Shown one piece after another: positions 1 to 11,100 of a stretch of DNA of 64,000 nucleotides; the stretch's first letter is position 1, and the number at the start of each line of letters is the position of its first letter. Origin of the DNA: Haematococcus lacustris (Eukaryota > Chlorophyta > Chlorophyceae > Chlamydomonadales > Haematococcaceae). Position numbers and translations under genes: made by a program. Below the pieces are notes generated by a model. The model was not told where the DNA came from. It saw only the letters and a program-made list of their open reading frames with translations, and made no database searches. The DNA lies in NCBI GenBank assembly GCA_030144725.1, contig JASKMD010000008.1, forward strand, positions 9,679,748 to 9,743,747, given 5' to 3'.

Positions 1-56
1 TGTGTACTGCCTATGGCGGGCGCAGGTGGGCGCATTACTTTTACCGGGTGAGTTGG

Positions 57-131
57 GCAGGTTAAAGCCTAGCAGCGTAGCTGTGAGGAACTGGTTCGAT
101 TCCAGGGGGCCCCGTTCTAAGCCCTAGCCCT
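57..131 (+). repeat. tRNA-like (SINE-type) repeat, copy 1
   Basis: This short segment holds a perfect RNA polymerase III box-B core (GGTTCGATTCC) inside a T-arm-like stem (ACTGG / CCAGG). It is followed by GGGGCCCCGTTC and AAGCCCTAGCC. A near-identical copy lies at 2206-2281. No complete cloverleaf or clear box A could be folded by eye, so a tRNA-derived SINE or tRNA pseudogene is more likely than a working tRNA gene. Confidence 0.4.
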
Positions 132-344
132 CTCACGAGGTTTTCTCTGTAACTCCGCTCCATGGCAGTTTCCTCGCAATTCACGCAAGACGGTTTATCG
201 GTCTAGCGTGCAACACAGCAAGCAGTTGCTTTGGCTTTGCGTGCGGCTCTGGCTGGTGCACTGGCGGAGGCTGCAGCCACCTCCTCCAGCCGAACCGTAG
301 TGCGAAGCTTAGGCAACTGTAGCGTGAAGTCATGCACATCAACG

Positions 345-506
345 CTGGTTGGGAGGGGGTGGGTTGGGAGGGGTGTGCTGGGAGGGGTGGGCTGGGAGGG
401 GGTGTGCTGGGAGGGGTGTGCTGGGAGGGGGTGGGTTGGGAGGGGGTGGGCTGGGAGGGGTGGGCTGGGAGGGGTGGCGCTGGGAGGGGTGGGCTGGGAG
501 GGGTTC
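345..506. repeat. G-rich minisatellite (GGGAGGGGTGGGCT-type)
   Basis: Degenerate tandem units of 12-14 bp built from GGGAGGGG and TGGGCT/TGTGCT. All six frames are open here only because of composition. The runs of three to four G on the plus strand could form G-quadruplexes. A related shorter array lies at 815-885, on the far side of the foldback element at 507-810. Confidence 0.8.
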
Positions 507-810
507 ACTCATAGAACTTAATCCCTGCATTTGATAGATGGTAGTTTGCAGAAAATAAAACATACTTTTTAAGAAAAGTATTTTGAATAGATCAAAAGCT
601 ATTGCGCTATGACCCGCAACCTATCCCTGCACTCAACCCTGCACATACGCCCCAGGGCCACAGCGCAACCTCCTTTGATTTTTTCAAAACATTTCTCCTG
701 AAAAATATGTTTTATTATTTGTAAACTACCATCTATCAAAATTGCAGCCTGCTCGGGCAAGGTCGGCAAAGTGCAGGGACAAATGCAGGGACTAAGTTCT
801 ATGAGTGTTG
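507..810. mobile_element. Foldback / MITE-like element with long inverted arms
   Basis: The left arm reads CACTCATAGAACTTA, ATCCCTGCATTTG and ATAGATGGTAGTTT near 507-565. The right arm (about 705-810) carries the reverse complement of the same blocks, ending CTAAGTTCTATGAGTG. The arms are imperfect and there is no coding potential between them. G-rich minisatellites flank both sides. A non-autonomous inverted-repeat DNA element is the simplest reading. Confidence 0.6.
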
Positions 811-814
811 AGTT

Positions 815-885
815 GGGGGGGGGTGGGCTGGGAGGGGGTGGGCTGGGAGGGGTGTGTTGGGAGGGGTGGAGCTGGGAGGGGTTGT
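815..885. repeat. G-rich minisatellite, second block
   Basis: Units of GGGTGGGCTGGGAGG type, the same family as 345-506 and in the same orientation. No gene is seen in this stretch. Confidence 0.75.
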
Positions 886-889
886 GCAG

Positions 890-2205
890 GCTTGATGAGC
901 TGGGCTCCCGCAATGATGGGTGAGGGGAGGCGGGCATGGTGGGTCGTTGCATGCCATGGCCTTGAATCTGCCTGGAGAACATGATGTCACTTTCAACTTG
1001 TTACATTAATCGATGCATTGGTTGTTTAATGTGCGATTTGTTTCAATAGATGCGCCAATGGGTCAAGAACAAACATTTTGTGGCCAGTTTCCAGTGGGTG
1101 CAACGGGTGCAACACAGTGGAGGACACAGTGGAGGAGGGGGGGTGTAAGCCGGGTGATACCTTAGTGTGCGCCGGCCCAGAAGGTGTATTCGGCGGAAGC
1201 GAGCACAAAACAATGTTTCAATCACCCCGTTCAGGCGCCCTGCACGCCCGGCAGGCATCGCGTTGGGTGTCGGCCGGACATTCCATTTGTGCACAACCAG
1301 CTCACTACGCTAGGTAGATGGGGTCACAGGGATGCGGCTCACCGTCTAAGAGAGACCCGTCTCGCCGCTGTGATTTGTTCGCGGGCACATGTGGCAGTAC
1401 GCGAGCAAAGAATGCAATGGCTTGCGCTGATGGTCAAATGACGCGCATTGATTTGCAGCTACCGATGTGACACACACTATCGAAAAAGATGCTGTATTGA
1501 GAGAGTACTTGCATGCATATTACCAACCCCATGTTGGGAGCGCCTGACTGGGGGCCTCAACATGCGTTATCATTTTATCAGCTATCAGGCCACCTGACCC
1601 GTTGGGGCAAAGACGTGCGGGACTCGTCCAAGATGGATTGTATGGCGTGATAACTGATAGGCGGATAAACCAGGTGTCCCCCTTGGTCATGGATTAGGGT
1701 CGCTGGTAAGGCAAGAGGCTGGCAACGACACAGCGAGAGCTTGGTTTGCTTGGGCGAAGCAAGGCAGCAACAAAACAGCTTAGCTGCCCTGGACCCCAAC
1801 ATGCTTTGTCTACTACCAACCACATCCAGCGCACCTCATATGGGGCTGGGGATGAGGGGGCCCGGGTGTCCAGGTGGCTCATCAACAGCCGCAACACAGC
1901 CCATCTTCCCATGCACAGTTCCCTTGGCGGCTGCCCCTCCGCATCTCCCTGGACCATCATTGCGTGCTCCTTGTCAGGGTCCACAGCCTTGGTCGACACC
2001 CTGGCACCGCGAATACCTGTGAGCAGCCCCCACAGGTGCCCCCAGGCGCACCCCGTGGCAATGCATTCCCTCCTTCCACTAAAAGCATACGATGCCACCG
2101 CTAATTGTAAGGGCGCGCTCGGCGCAGTCCCTTAGTGTCGTCTGGGCTGTCGCGGTTAAACCGAGGCAGCTACAGGATATCGGTCACACCGCGTCAGTGT
2201 GAGAT
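890..2205. other. No recognisable gene
   Basis: Short open frames on both strands (the longest about 130 codons near 1694-2135) overlap one another, have no recognisable domain and no convincing splice-site partners. I see nothing I can support as a gene here. Confidence 0.5.
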
Positions 2206-2281
2206 GGCAGGTTAAGCCTAGCAGCGTAAGCTGTGAGGATAACTGGTTCGATTCCAGGGGGCCCCGTTCGAAGCCCTAGCC
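2206..2281 (+). repeat. tRNA-like (SINE-type) repeat, copy 2
   Basis: Second copy of the 57-131 unit, with the same box-B core GGTTCGATTCC and the same downstream GGGGCCCCGTTC. It differs from copy 1 by a few single-base indels. Translation across its reverse strand gives the RTGPPGIEPV string typical of tRNA-like T-arms, which is not a protein gene. Confidence 0.4.
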
Positions 2282-2482
2282 TGCTGCTGGCTTCGGTCTC
2301 GAGCTTTGAAGCACCAGCGCATCGGCCTCGCGTTTTTAGGGCACCTAAAACTACCGGCGATTCCACTATCTACGACATAATACCACTAGACTGAATATGG
2401 TGAAGTTTTCCACGCTGAGATTTGGTGCAACGCTGCAACATTAGGTATGGTGCAGTATTGCACTGCAAGGAGTAGCTTAAAG

Positions 2483-2595
2483 TCAGGTTAGACAAGCAAG
2501 GTAAAAAAAAGTCATTTTTCGGACGGACCTAACTGACTCTACACACCGCTTTACGATGTAAGATTGGCACGCCTTGACGTAGCGCCGCGTATGCT
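2483..2595 (+). mobile_element. Orphan terminus of the element at 29.77-32.32 kb
   Basis: Starts GTCAGGTTAGACAAGCAAGG and continues through TTTTTCGGACGGACCTAACT and GATGTAAGATTGGCACGCC. The reverse complement of this stretch recurs at 32.22-32.32 kb, where it forms the right end of a 2.55-kb element. No matching second end was found nearby, so this is a solo end or a heavily deleted copy. Confidence 0.6.
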
Positions 2596-2644
2596 AGATG
2601 CTTACTTTAGCTTTCTTACTAGTGCCATCACCATGCCCTTGCCT

Positions 2645-2705
2645 CCCTTTGCTGCTCTACTAAATAGCTGAGCTACTAAATAGCTGAGCTACTAAATAGC
2701 CGAGT
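2645..2705 (+). repeat. 16-bp tandem repeat, three copies
   Basis: Three direct copies of a 16-bp unit (AGCTGAGCTACTAAAT) in a region with no recognisable gene. Confidence 0.8.
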
Positions 2706-2709
2706 CAGC

Positions 2710-3750
2710 TGCTGGGGTCTTCGCCTTGGCCAAAGCTGCGGCATGGGTGACTGCAAGGGCACGCAAGTTTGAGTGCTCAGAGGAGGATGCAGAGATATGC
2801 CGGCACTGCAAGCAGCCACAGGAGCACCACGACTTCATGGGGGAGGTTCAGTGCCCTAACTAGTGCAAAGTCAAGATTTGGTGACTTGCTGCACGGTGAC
2901 ACTACCCTTGCATACTGACTTTGACTGGGTGACCGGGTAGCTTGACATGGTGACATGTCCAAGAAGTGCTAGAACCATGGAGGATTGACATGGTATGCAA
3001 GGTATGGCAGCCTAGAATATTTATAAGCACACCCACATCCTCAGAACAGTGTTTTGCAGCAATGTTTGCATCGGGAAAAAATTATAATCTTTTTTTTGGG
3101 TCGGGAAAGAGTATTTAGTTTTGTTTTTCGGGGCCTCGCGAATCAAAAGAGATAGTACGGTAAAGTTGTTTTAAGCTGTCCTCACCAGTGCGCAGCTCGA
3201 GTGCCGTATATACTGTGCATCGCAGCGGATGCTGCCTCTCAGATTGAGTCATGTTATTTACATTGGCGCCCTCATTGTTCACCGCACGCGGGCATCGTTT
3301 GCATTATGTTTTGACAATGCCCTCCACGAACTCAAAGTCCCAAATTGCGATGAATTTGCAAGCCTGGATTTTCTCCATCACCATAGACGTGTCACTATTC
3401 TTGCCATTGTACTTCTTTTGTTTGATGGCGGCCATCGCCGATTGGCTGCCAATGCGGCTGCCGGCCTGCCTGCCGGCTGGAAATGACGATGTGACGCGCT
3501 TGTGTTGTGGGGAAGTCATCCAGCCCATCAGTCTTCTGTGTGTAGTGGCTATGGGCCTGTGATTGGTGACATGTTTCAGTGCGATATGTCGCTCTTAAGC
3601 TAGTTTTCTAGCAGTTGATGTAACGCAAGATCTGTGCTCCTCAACAGCTTGCCAGTGTGCTAGGGTCGCACGGCTGCACTCATAGCGCTCAGGGTCAAAC
3701 ATCGCCATCTAATACCCTACCCAATAACTACTAGCGACCAGGACTAATCC
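2710..3750. other. No recognisable gene
   Basis: AT-richer sequence with short overlapping open frames only. The small frames at about 3229-3562 on both strands have no domain or splice context that would support a gene. Confidence 0.5.
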
Positions 3751-3753
3751 AAG

Positions 3754-3858
3754 CCCTAACCCTAACCCTAACCCTAACCCTAAGCCTAACCCTAACCCTA
3801 ACCCTAACCCTAACCCTAACCCTAACCCTAACCCTAACCCTAACCCTGACCCTAACAC
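3754..3858. repeat. Interstitial telomere-type repeat (CCCTAA)n
   Basis: About 17 units of CCCTAA with a few variants (AAGCCTAA, CCCTGACC, CACTACC). The G-rich strand is the minus strand and reads TTAGGG. TTAGGG is a telomere motif of some Chlamydomonadales, whereas Chlamydomonas itself uses TTTTAGGG. Unique sequence and genes continue on both sides, so this is not a chromosome end. Confidence 0.9.
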
Positions 3859-3874
3859 TACCTAATACTAGGCT

Positions 3875-5160
3875 TGGGGGGCCGCTCCCTAGTTATAACT
3901 CACCCTTTGTCATTTGAGCTTGCACGCCCGGCAGTGGTGGGCGTGTGTGCTGGAGCGCGGGACCGGGTTTGTCTGAGTGAGCACGCCGTAGACAAGCTTA
4001 GAAAAAGTACTGATTTGTTGTGTGTGGGATGGCATATCTATTGCACTATCCCACTGCAGTCAACCAATGCTTCAGCACATGGGAGGCTTCCGCTTACCCT
4101 TTGAGCTCCATTGTTTCCACCTCGCTAGTCCACAACGCCCAATTGCCTCCTTTGGCTCGCATAAAGTCTTCGAGATCCTTCATGTTGGCTTCTATGCGCA
4201 GCAATGGCGTCGAACTGAGCTTAACAATAAGCGAGCACGACGCTGACACAAGAGTTGGCTGCATCGGCTGGTCAAAACATAGTTTGGAAATTGTATTGTT
4301 TACTTCACAGGATCAGCGGCTCGCATCACGCTCATGTTGCCCGCCCTCGGTTTGCGTTGGCTTGGTGTCTTACTTGCGTGCCCTGAGGAGCTCCGAGCTG
4401 TTTGGATCCTAGTGCTCTGATTGTCACTGAGTGTGTCGTGAGTCCGAGTGCTTGATGTTTGTGTGTGTGTGTGTTGATGAGAGTAATGCCACCTTCGGAT
4501 GTTGGCCTTGCCGTGGCTTGTTCTTGGGCGCTGGGCTTGCAAGCATGGCTGCTGCATGGCTCCTGTATTGCAGCGTTTTTTGGTTGCAGCAGTAGCAAGC
4601 GGTAGGGATAGGGTCAGGGGTAGGGATAGGGTCAGGGGTAGGGTAGGGATAGGGTCAGGGGTAGGGTCAGGGAGAAACCCAGGGTCAGATAAGTAAAAAA
4701 CGTATGCAGCCATGAAAAAGATGTGGCCCAAACTGTAGATGCACCTTGGGGTGTTAAGGTCCCTAGCCAGTGCAGCTTATCATTAGGTCTTAAGCTAGAG
4801 ACTTGTGAACTGCGCGTCCATACCGAACCTATCAGCACTACGTTGAGCATGGTGGTCATGAGACATAGCAAAGACTACATAGCAGCCGATTATAAGCTTG
4901 TCATCTTGTTGCACCTGAACCAAGCTTGTCATCACCTCACAACTAATGCAGTGTTGCATGTACACATGTCAATCTACATATGATACCTTGATGCCATGCG
5001 GTCATGTCTGCCATGCAGTCAAAAATGCCTTTAGGCACCATTGTGGACAGTGGCAGGCTCCAAGATGAGGATGAAGAAACGTAAGACTTGCACTACATGC
5101 CCTTGACAAGCACGATAACTTGCCATAACAGCCTAGCAAAAGCGATGCGTATGCTGATAT
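3875..5160. other. No recognisable gene; degenerate TAGGG/GTCAGGG repeats at 4597-4676
   Basis: The stretch holds short overlapping open frames without domains. At 4597-4676 units of GGTAGGGATAGGGTCAGGGG repeat in the opposite sense to the telomere-type tract. The 3' untranslated region of the minus-strand glucan synthase must lie in the right-hand part. Confidence 0.5.
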
Positions 5161-5165
5161 CATAT

Positions 5166-8100
5166 TTAAGTGTAGCGATGCTCTGACTGGTTGATGCTTC
5201 TGATACTGACTGCCATCGATGCCACTGTCCCCGCTGACACCACTCTGTCAGGCACGGCAGCCGATGGCGCCGCCACGGGCTGGCTGCCCCTGCTGTTGTC
5301 AAACCCGACCTTTTGCTCCTTCATGGCTCGCCCAATCTTCGCATGCTTGACTTGCTCTGAGAAGGTCTCGTTGAAGAGCAACTTCATTTGTAGCAGCCCA
5401 ACCACCCCGATGAAGGCGAGCAAGGCCATGAGGATGAACATGAGGTAGCCAATCATAGAGTCCACGGTGTAGAAGAACCAGTCAGAAAAGGCACGTACGT
5501 TGTTATGTTGACTGAGCATGGGGGTCGCCAACTTGTGGAAGGACACCAGCAGGTTCCAGTTGGCATAGATGACGATGAGCATAGCCTCAAAACCACTGCC
5601 TGTGTCAATGAATGACAGGGAAAGCAAGGACATCTTAGACAAGGACAGGGTGTGAAAACCAAGAGATGGATGAGTGGTGTAGACAAAGAGGCATGTGTGT
5701 TGATGCTAGACATGGCAGGTCAGCAGCCCTACTAGGCAGCTAGTAAACATAGCTGATGCACATGCTATAGAAATGAGGTGGGCTGGGTGCAATCTCGGAC
5801 CTGTCATGAAGCGGCTGATGCCAACGAAGAAGACGATGATGAAGACGACAAGGCCCAATGTCACAAACCATTTGTAGATTCGCCATGGCTTGTGGTTAGC
5901 CTACACACCATTGCAATTTTGCCACAGTAAGCACAAGAGGCAGCAACCGTCATCGACTCATTCTGTTTGTTTGTGACAGCTCACACACCTGCCATGCCCA
6001 CAAGCACTTCCCACACGGCACTGCTCATATCAAGCACTAACCTACCACCACTTTCATTGTCGCTGCAAGCCCTGCTGCCAACATTGCATATGCTCCATTA
6101 CAGCCACCTGTCTACATTTGTTGTGTTCTCCCGCCCTTACTTACAAACCCTCGTGGCACCTGCATACATTACTCCATTGCCATCCCTGACTCAAGCTGTG
6201 AGCAAGGCAAAGGCACCATTCACGCTCCCTGCTCATGCGAATAGCATCCAACCCACCAGATTAATCCAGTAAGCACGCAGAGTGATGGTCAGCCACACCA
6301 TGAACCAGATTGCTGAGGTGGCCATGAAGAAGATGACGTATGGGTTGCACACAGCTTGGATGCGTCGGTTGAACCTGTCTCCCACCACAATGTCTAGGCA
6401 GATGTCAAGCCGGGAGGCCGAGCCTAATGCCATGAGCATGTAGGGGGTTGTGGTGAACAAGGTGCCCAAGTGATTTAGCCAGACGTCAGTGTTGTTGCCA
6501 CCATCATTGCGGACCTTCTCCAGTTGCATGCTGCAAGGCAATCACACAGCATGGTAGGGCGATATTGAGTCAATACTAGTGATGCCGAAATGCTCTTCGG
6601 CGGTGAGCTTGCTTGCAGCAACTAACCTGTTCCAAGTGTACCAGTTTGATCCAGTAACAGCGTCAACATCGCCATCCATCCAACGCCGCCACACAAGGTA
6701 GTTATGGCTGATCTGCATAGCAAGTGACACCCGATGCAGCTGGTTAGCCTTCAGCCTGTAGAGAGCATGTCAGCTATGAGTATACAAAAGCAGACCATGC
6801 TGCTCAGGAGACAAGGGAAGGGGCAAAGCACAATAGCAACACTTGCCTTTCCCATGTCAAAGGAGAAGGGGTTGAACCACAGGGGAGAGAAGAGGAGCGT
6901 CACAGCCAGGAGCCAGGTTGACCAGGTGAGTGCTCCCATGTTGCAGCTGGCGCAGTCTCGCAGGAGGTACAATGTTGTCAGGGCGTAGATCATCTCGAAA
7001 CCCATGTACAAGTGCCTGCATCCCAGGCAACGGTACCAGTTTAGTGCATGAGGATGGTGCATGAGGACGAACTCCTGTGATAGTCAGCAGCATATGGCAG
7101 CATATGGCTTGAATGCCTGCAAGCTTCCTTACGATCTGCAGTAGAGTGAGAAGATCTTGACGAACTCCAATGAGACGAGGTTAAAGCCACGGCCAGTACC
7201 CACATACTTGCCACTGCCATACTTCATGTCGTATGCAAACGACTGCGCCACAGTCTGTTGTTGGAAGGTGTAGAACAGGAGGGAGCCTGCAAACATAGTT
7301 GACCAACAGACACCCACTGGGTGATATTCATTTGCTTTGAGGGGTGAACCATATGATCATGGGCCCTGCTGCTTCCCTTTCTGCAGGATCACCCCCCCCC
7401 CCTTGCGATGCTTACGCCCTTAACCAGGATGCATCAAAAGTAACAAACCCCTGTCTGTCCCATACCTGTTGCAATCTGACTGAACAACGTTAGTGCTGTC
7501 CTCACCACACCATTCTCCAACATCAGTTGCCCAGCATAAGGAATGAGAGCGAGTGTGCCCAATTGCAACACCTGCAGCGTGATCAAGGTGCAACTAGGAT
7601 AGGGCAGTGATGGACACACACACCAGCCCTCAACTGCCCGCTCTAGAATATGGTGCAGCTGGTCGTTAATACCTATACAAATGATTGCCGCACTGCATGC
7701 CGCACCTGCTGCACGTTGTACACATTTTGCAGAGCCCCAGCCTGGATCTCAGTGGCACGTGCCCAGGCAAAAAGGAGTAGTGCGTACGTGTTGAGGTAGA
7801 CAGCAAGGAAAGTGAACCAGCTGTTGACATAAAAGCCAACCTGCAGCAGTGCGTTCAAATGTGAGGCAAGCACATGGCCATCAGCCACATTGACGACCAC
7901 CAGGCCCTTTGCCTGCTTACATACAGGTCTATGTAGGTTTAAAGCTGCACCCACCCCTGCATGGTAGAATGACATGAGCCGGAAGAAGTCCAAGCGTGTC
8001 CCCATGCGGTAGCTCTCACGGCTGATTGCCCACTCGCCGCCACCCCCAGCAATCTGCAAGAGGGAGCGGTTATGATTTGAGCGAGGCTCACAAGAGGGTG

Positions 8101-11100
8101 TGCAGGACAAGGTCCGGAACCACACCTTGAAGTTGAAGCCATTGATGGAATCAAAGCCCATGTCTCGACCCTTGCCACAGCTGATGTACTCTTTGTATCT
8201 GATGCGAGCGCCCCGCAGTGTGTGATTGCAGCCGCAGAACACGTCCTCAGTCAGGTGCAGCAGTCGTGTGGCCTTGCTCATGCCGCCCCGTGTCATCACC
8301 TGCTCACACGCAGGGGCACGCATGCTATCATCATGACAACACAGAGGTAAGCCCAGTGTCATGCCTGAAGCAGATGCACTCACAAACAGCTTGTTGAAGA
8401 TGTCCGGGTGCCCGTAGTGGAGGCGTACGCGGGCAGGGTGCGTCATTGTCCTCTGCATGTGTCAGAGTCAGGGACAATGTGTGAGTACAGGGTTGGTCAT
8501 CGCAGCGACCTGGTTGAGGGTTGCCAGAGTGGGCAGCCAGCTGGGATGAAGGTGAAGCTACTCACCTGGGTGATGGTGCCAAACGCATACTCTGTGGCAG
8601 CAGCAAAACGCCCCAAGGCGCCTGCAGACTCAGAAAAGATGTACTCCCGGAACCCCACAATGGCTGTGAAAACGGAACCTGCTTGCCTTGACCGCACCAC
8701 TGAGTGAAGCTCAGATCCCTGCAGCCACGTTCAGACGGAGACATCAGGCTGTTTTGCCGCAGCAATGTGCACATAGCAAGCGTCCAGCTTGCGAGTACTC
8801 ACTGTCATGTCCGACGTGATGGTGAACTTCTCATCATCATCACAGAACAGGTAGGCATCGCCCCGTGATGATGGTTGCAGCTCTGCCAGCAGGTTTCGTG
8901 ACTTCAGCCACTCACACAGATAGCCGTCCTGGTTCCTGCAGCTCAGAGCCAAGTGTAGTGTGTATAAGAGCCGTGGATGTTGGTGCAGCCATGTTCTTGG
9001 ACCAGGCTTATGCACTCACATGTCAATGGCTTGGATCCCTTCCATGTGCGCAAAGATGACAGCATGGTTCTGGTTCTCCGGCTTGCCTTCTCCCAGGATG
9101 ACACCGCGTGAGCTGTACCTGTGTTGCAAGAGGAACGACACACACGCATGTGCCCTAAGGATGCTGGTGGCACTGGCGTCAAGCAGCCTGCCTGGTCCAC
9201 TCCCTTTGCTTGACACCGCACCTGTTTTGTGGCAGCCGCACCCGGTACTGCTCATACACAGGCTGGTCATCAAGGTGGGGCAACTGGTTCAGGTCTTCAG
9301 GGTCACGGCCCTGCATGGCGACCGCAGGAGCGCAAATGTCATGAACTCATTTTACTCGTCTACTTGCAAAATCATGGTTCATCATCTGATCTCCTACCTT
9401 GATGAGCACAGAGAACTCCACAGTCCCCATGCCATCCACCTCTGCCTTCTCCAAGAAAGCAGCTTTCAGGCAGCGGGGGTGCCGCTGCAGCATCAGGTCC
9501 ATGCTCTTGGACAGCCACCTGCGCAAGGGGGCGCAGCCAGCCAGGTTAGCAAGCGCTCAAGGACCAACATGAACAGATCCTGCTGTTAGGACGCAGGGCA
9601 GGGCTCACTTCAGCCGCACGTCTCGAGAATCGCGGTTCTTGCCATAGGTCTGGGGGGTGACCAGCATCTCAAACCGACTGCATACCTGCACAAGCGGTGC
9701 CAGGGAGTTGCCACTACCAGCGTCATCAACAGGCATCAGCTGCTGTAAGGACCCTTTGTATATGTGCCCTTTTGACAGCCCTTTGGAGGCGCGAGAGTGA
9801 GCGACACACGGGTATAAGTAGGTATCAGCAGGTGTGAGCAGTTATGAGCCTGGTGGCGCAATGGCCCAGTACCGCGGAGCAAGAGCCACATCCAACTGAA
9901 AGCCCGCAAAAACAAGATTCATCGTAGTCGTGGTCGTGGTGTGGTCCGCTGCAATTGTGCAGTCTGGTGAGGTCCGCGCTATGTGGGTCCTTACAGCACC
10001 CATAGCTAGCCAATGCATCACAACACCCACCAGCTTGTCAATCCAGCGCTGGTACTCAAGATCGGTCATGGTTGGTGGCATAGGATGCTCCAGCTTGGCC
10101 AGAACCCGCAGAGCCTGCATGGTGACCAGGTTCAGTACAGCATGTCAGTATCTGAGGGGGGTCCTCACGCATGGAGTGGAGCAACATCTGCAGACCCAGA
10201 GCGTTGAGCTACAATGCCGCTGTGTTGACAGGTTGGACCTTCATGACCCACTTTTTCATTTCGCATCATGCCATTGGCCGTGCGCCCCAGCAGCTGGCCC
10301 CTGCAGCTGGCCCACATCTGGAGCTCCAGTCGGTACTCATACAGCCAGTTGCCTGCCCAGCCACAGCCACAGCCAACAGCGCAGACATTACAGGAGCACT
10401 GATTGGCTCCAGTTATTGATAGGCTTGTGCTGGCAACCCACCTGGGGCAAAGTCAATCTCGCTGAGCTCCTTCACATTGATGTCAGGAATGATGGACTTC
10501 ATCCTTTCCTTGAAGTTCTCCCACTCATCGGGGAATGTTGCCTGTAGCCCGCAGTGCATAGGCACTTGTTTGTGCACTGCTTGTCATGAGCCACACCTGC
10601 CACGACTCCTTAGCTCCTGTGGTTGTTCTACTGCAGCAGCTGCATGTGTATGACGTTGGGGAGTTTTTGCTGTGCTGGAAGGTGGTGGACAGGTTACGGA
10701 TGTGTCTTGTGCATTAGGAGGAGTGGGGCAGCTGCAGCTTTGCAGCCAAGGTCCTGTAGCCAGGACTTCACCTTGAGGAACGCCATGAGCGACACTGAGT
10801 CATCACCTTCCGTCAACAGGTCAGTCATCTTCTTGGCTTTGAGCCCCAGCTGCACAAGAGCAAGTCACATAAGCAATGATTCCTTGAGGCAGCAGGGCAT
10901 GTCGGGCAGGGGTGCACTGAGCCAAATTGATGAAACCTGCACAAAAGAGTCGTTGCTGTACCGTTCTAACAGTAGGCTGAATGTTTCATAGGCAGCAGAG
11001 CCCACCTCTTTAGCCAGCGCTGCACTCTCCAGGGGGTACAACACATCCTCCTCATACAGCGGCGTCATGATGGTCCAGCTCCACATCTTCTCCAAGGAGC

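Noticed and set aside
57..131. Functional tRNA gene
   Set aside because: Only the T-arm/box B is convincing; no acceptor stem or anticodon arm could be formed.
231..521. Gly/Trp-rich plus-strand proteins near the left end
   Set aside because: Frames run through a G-rich minisatellite and start or stop only by chance.
3754..3858. Chromosome end
   Set aside because: Unique sequence and genes extend on both sides, so the telomere-type repeats are interstitial.
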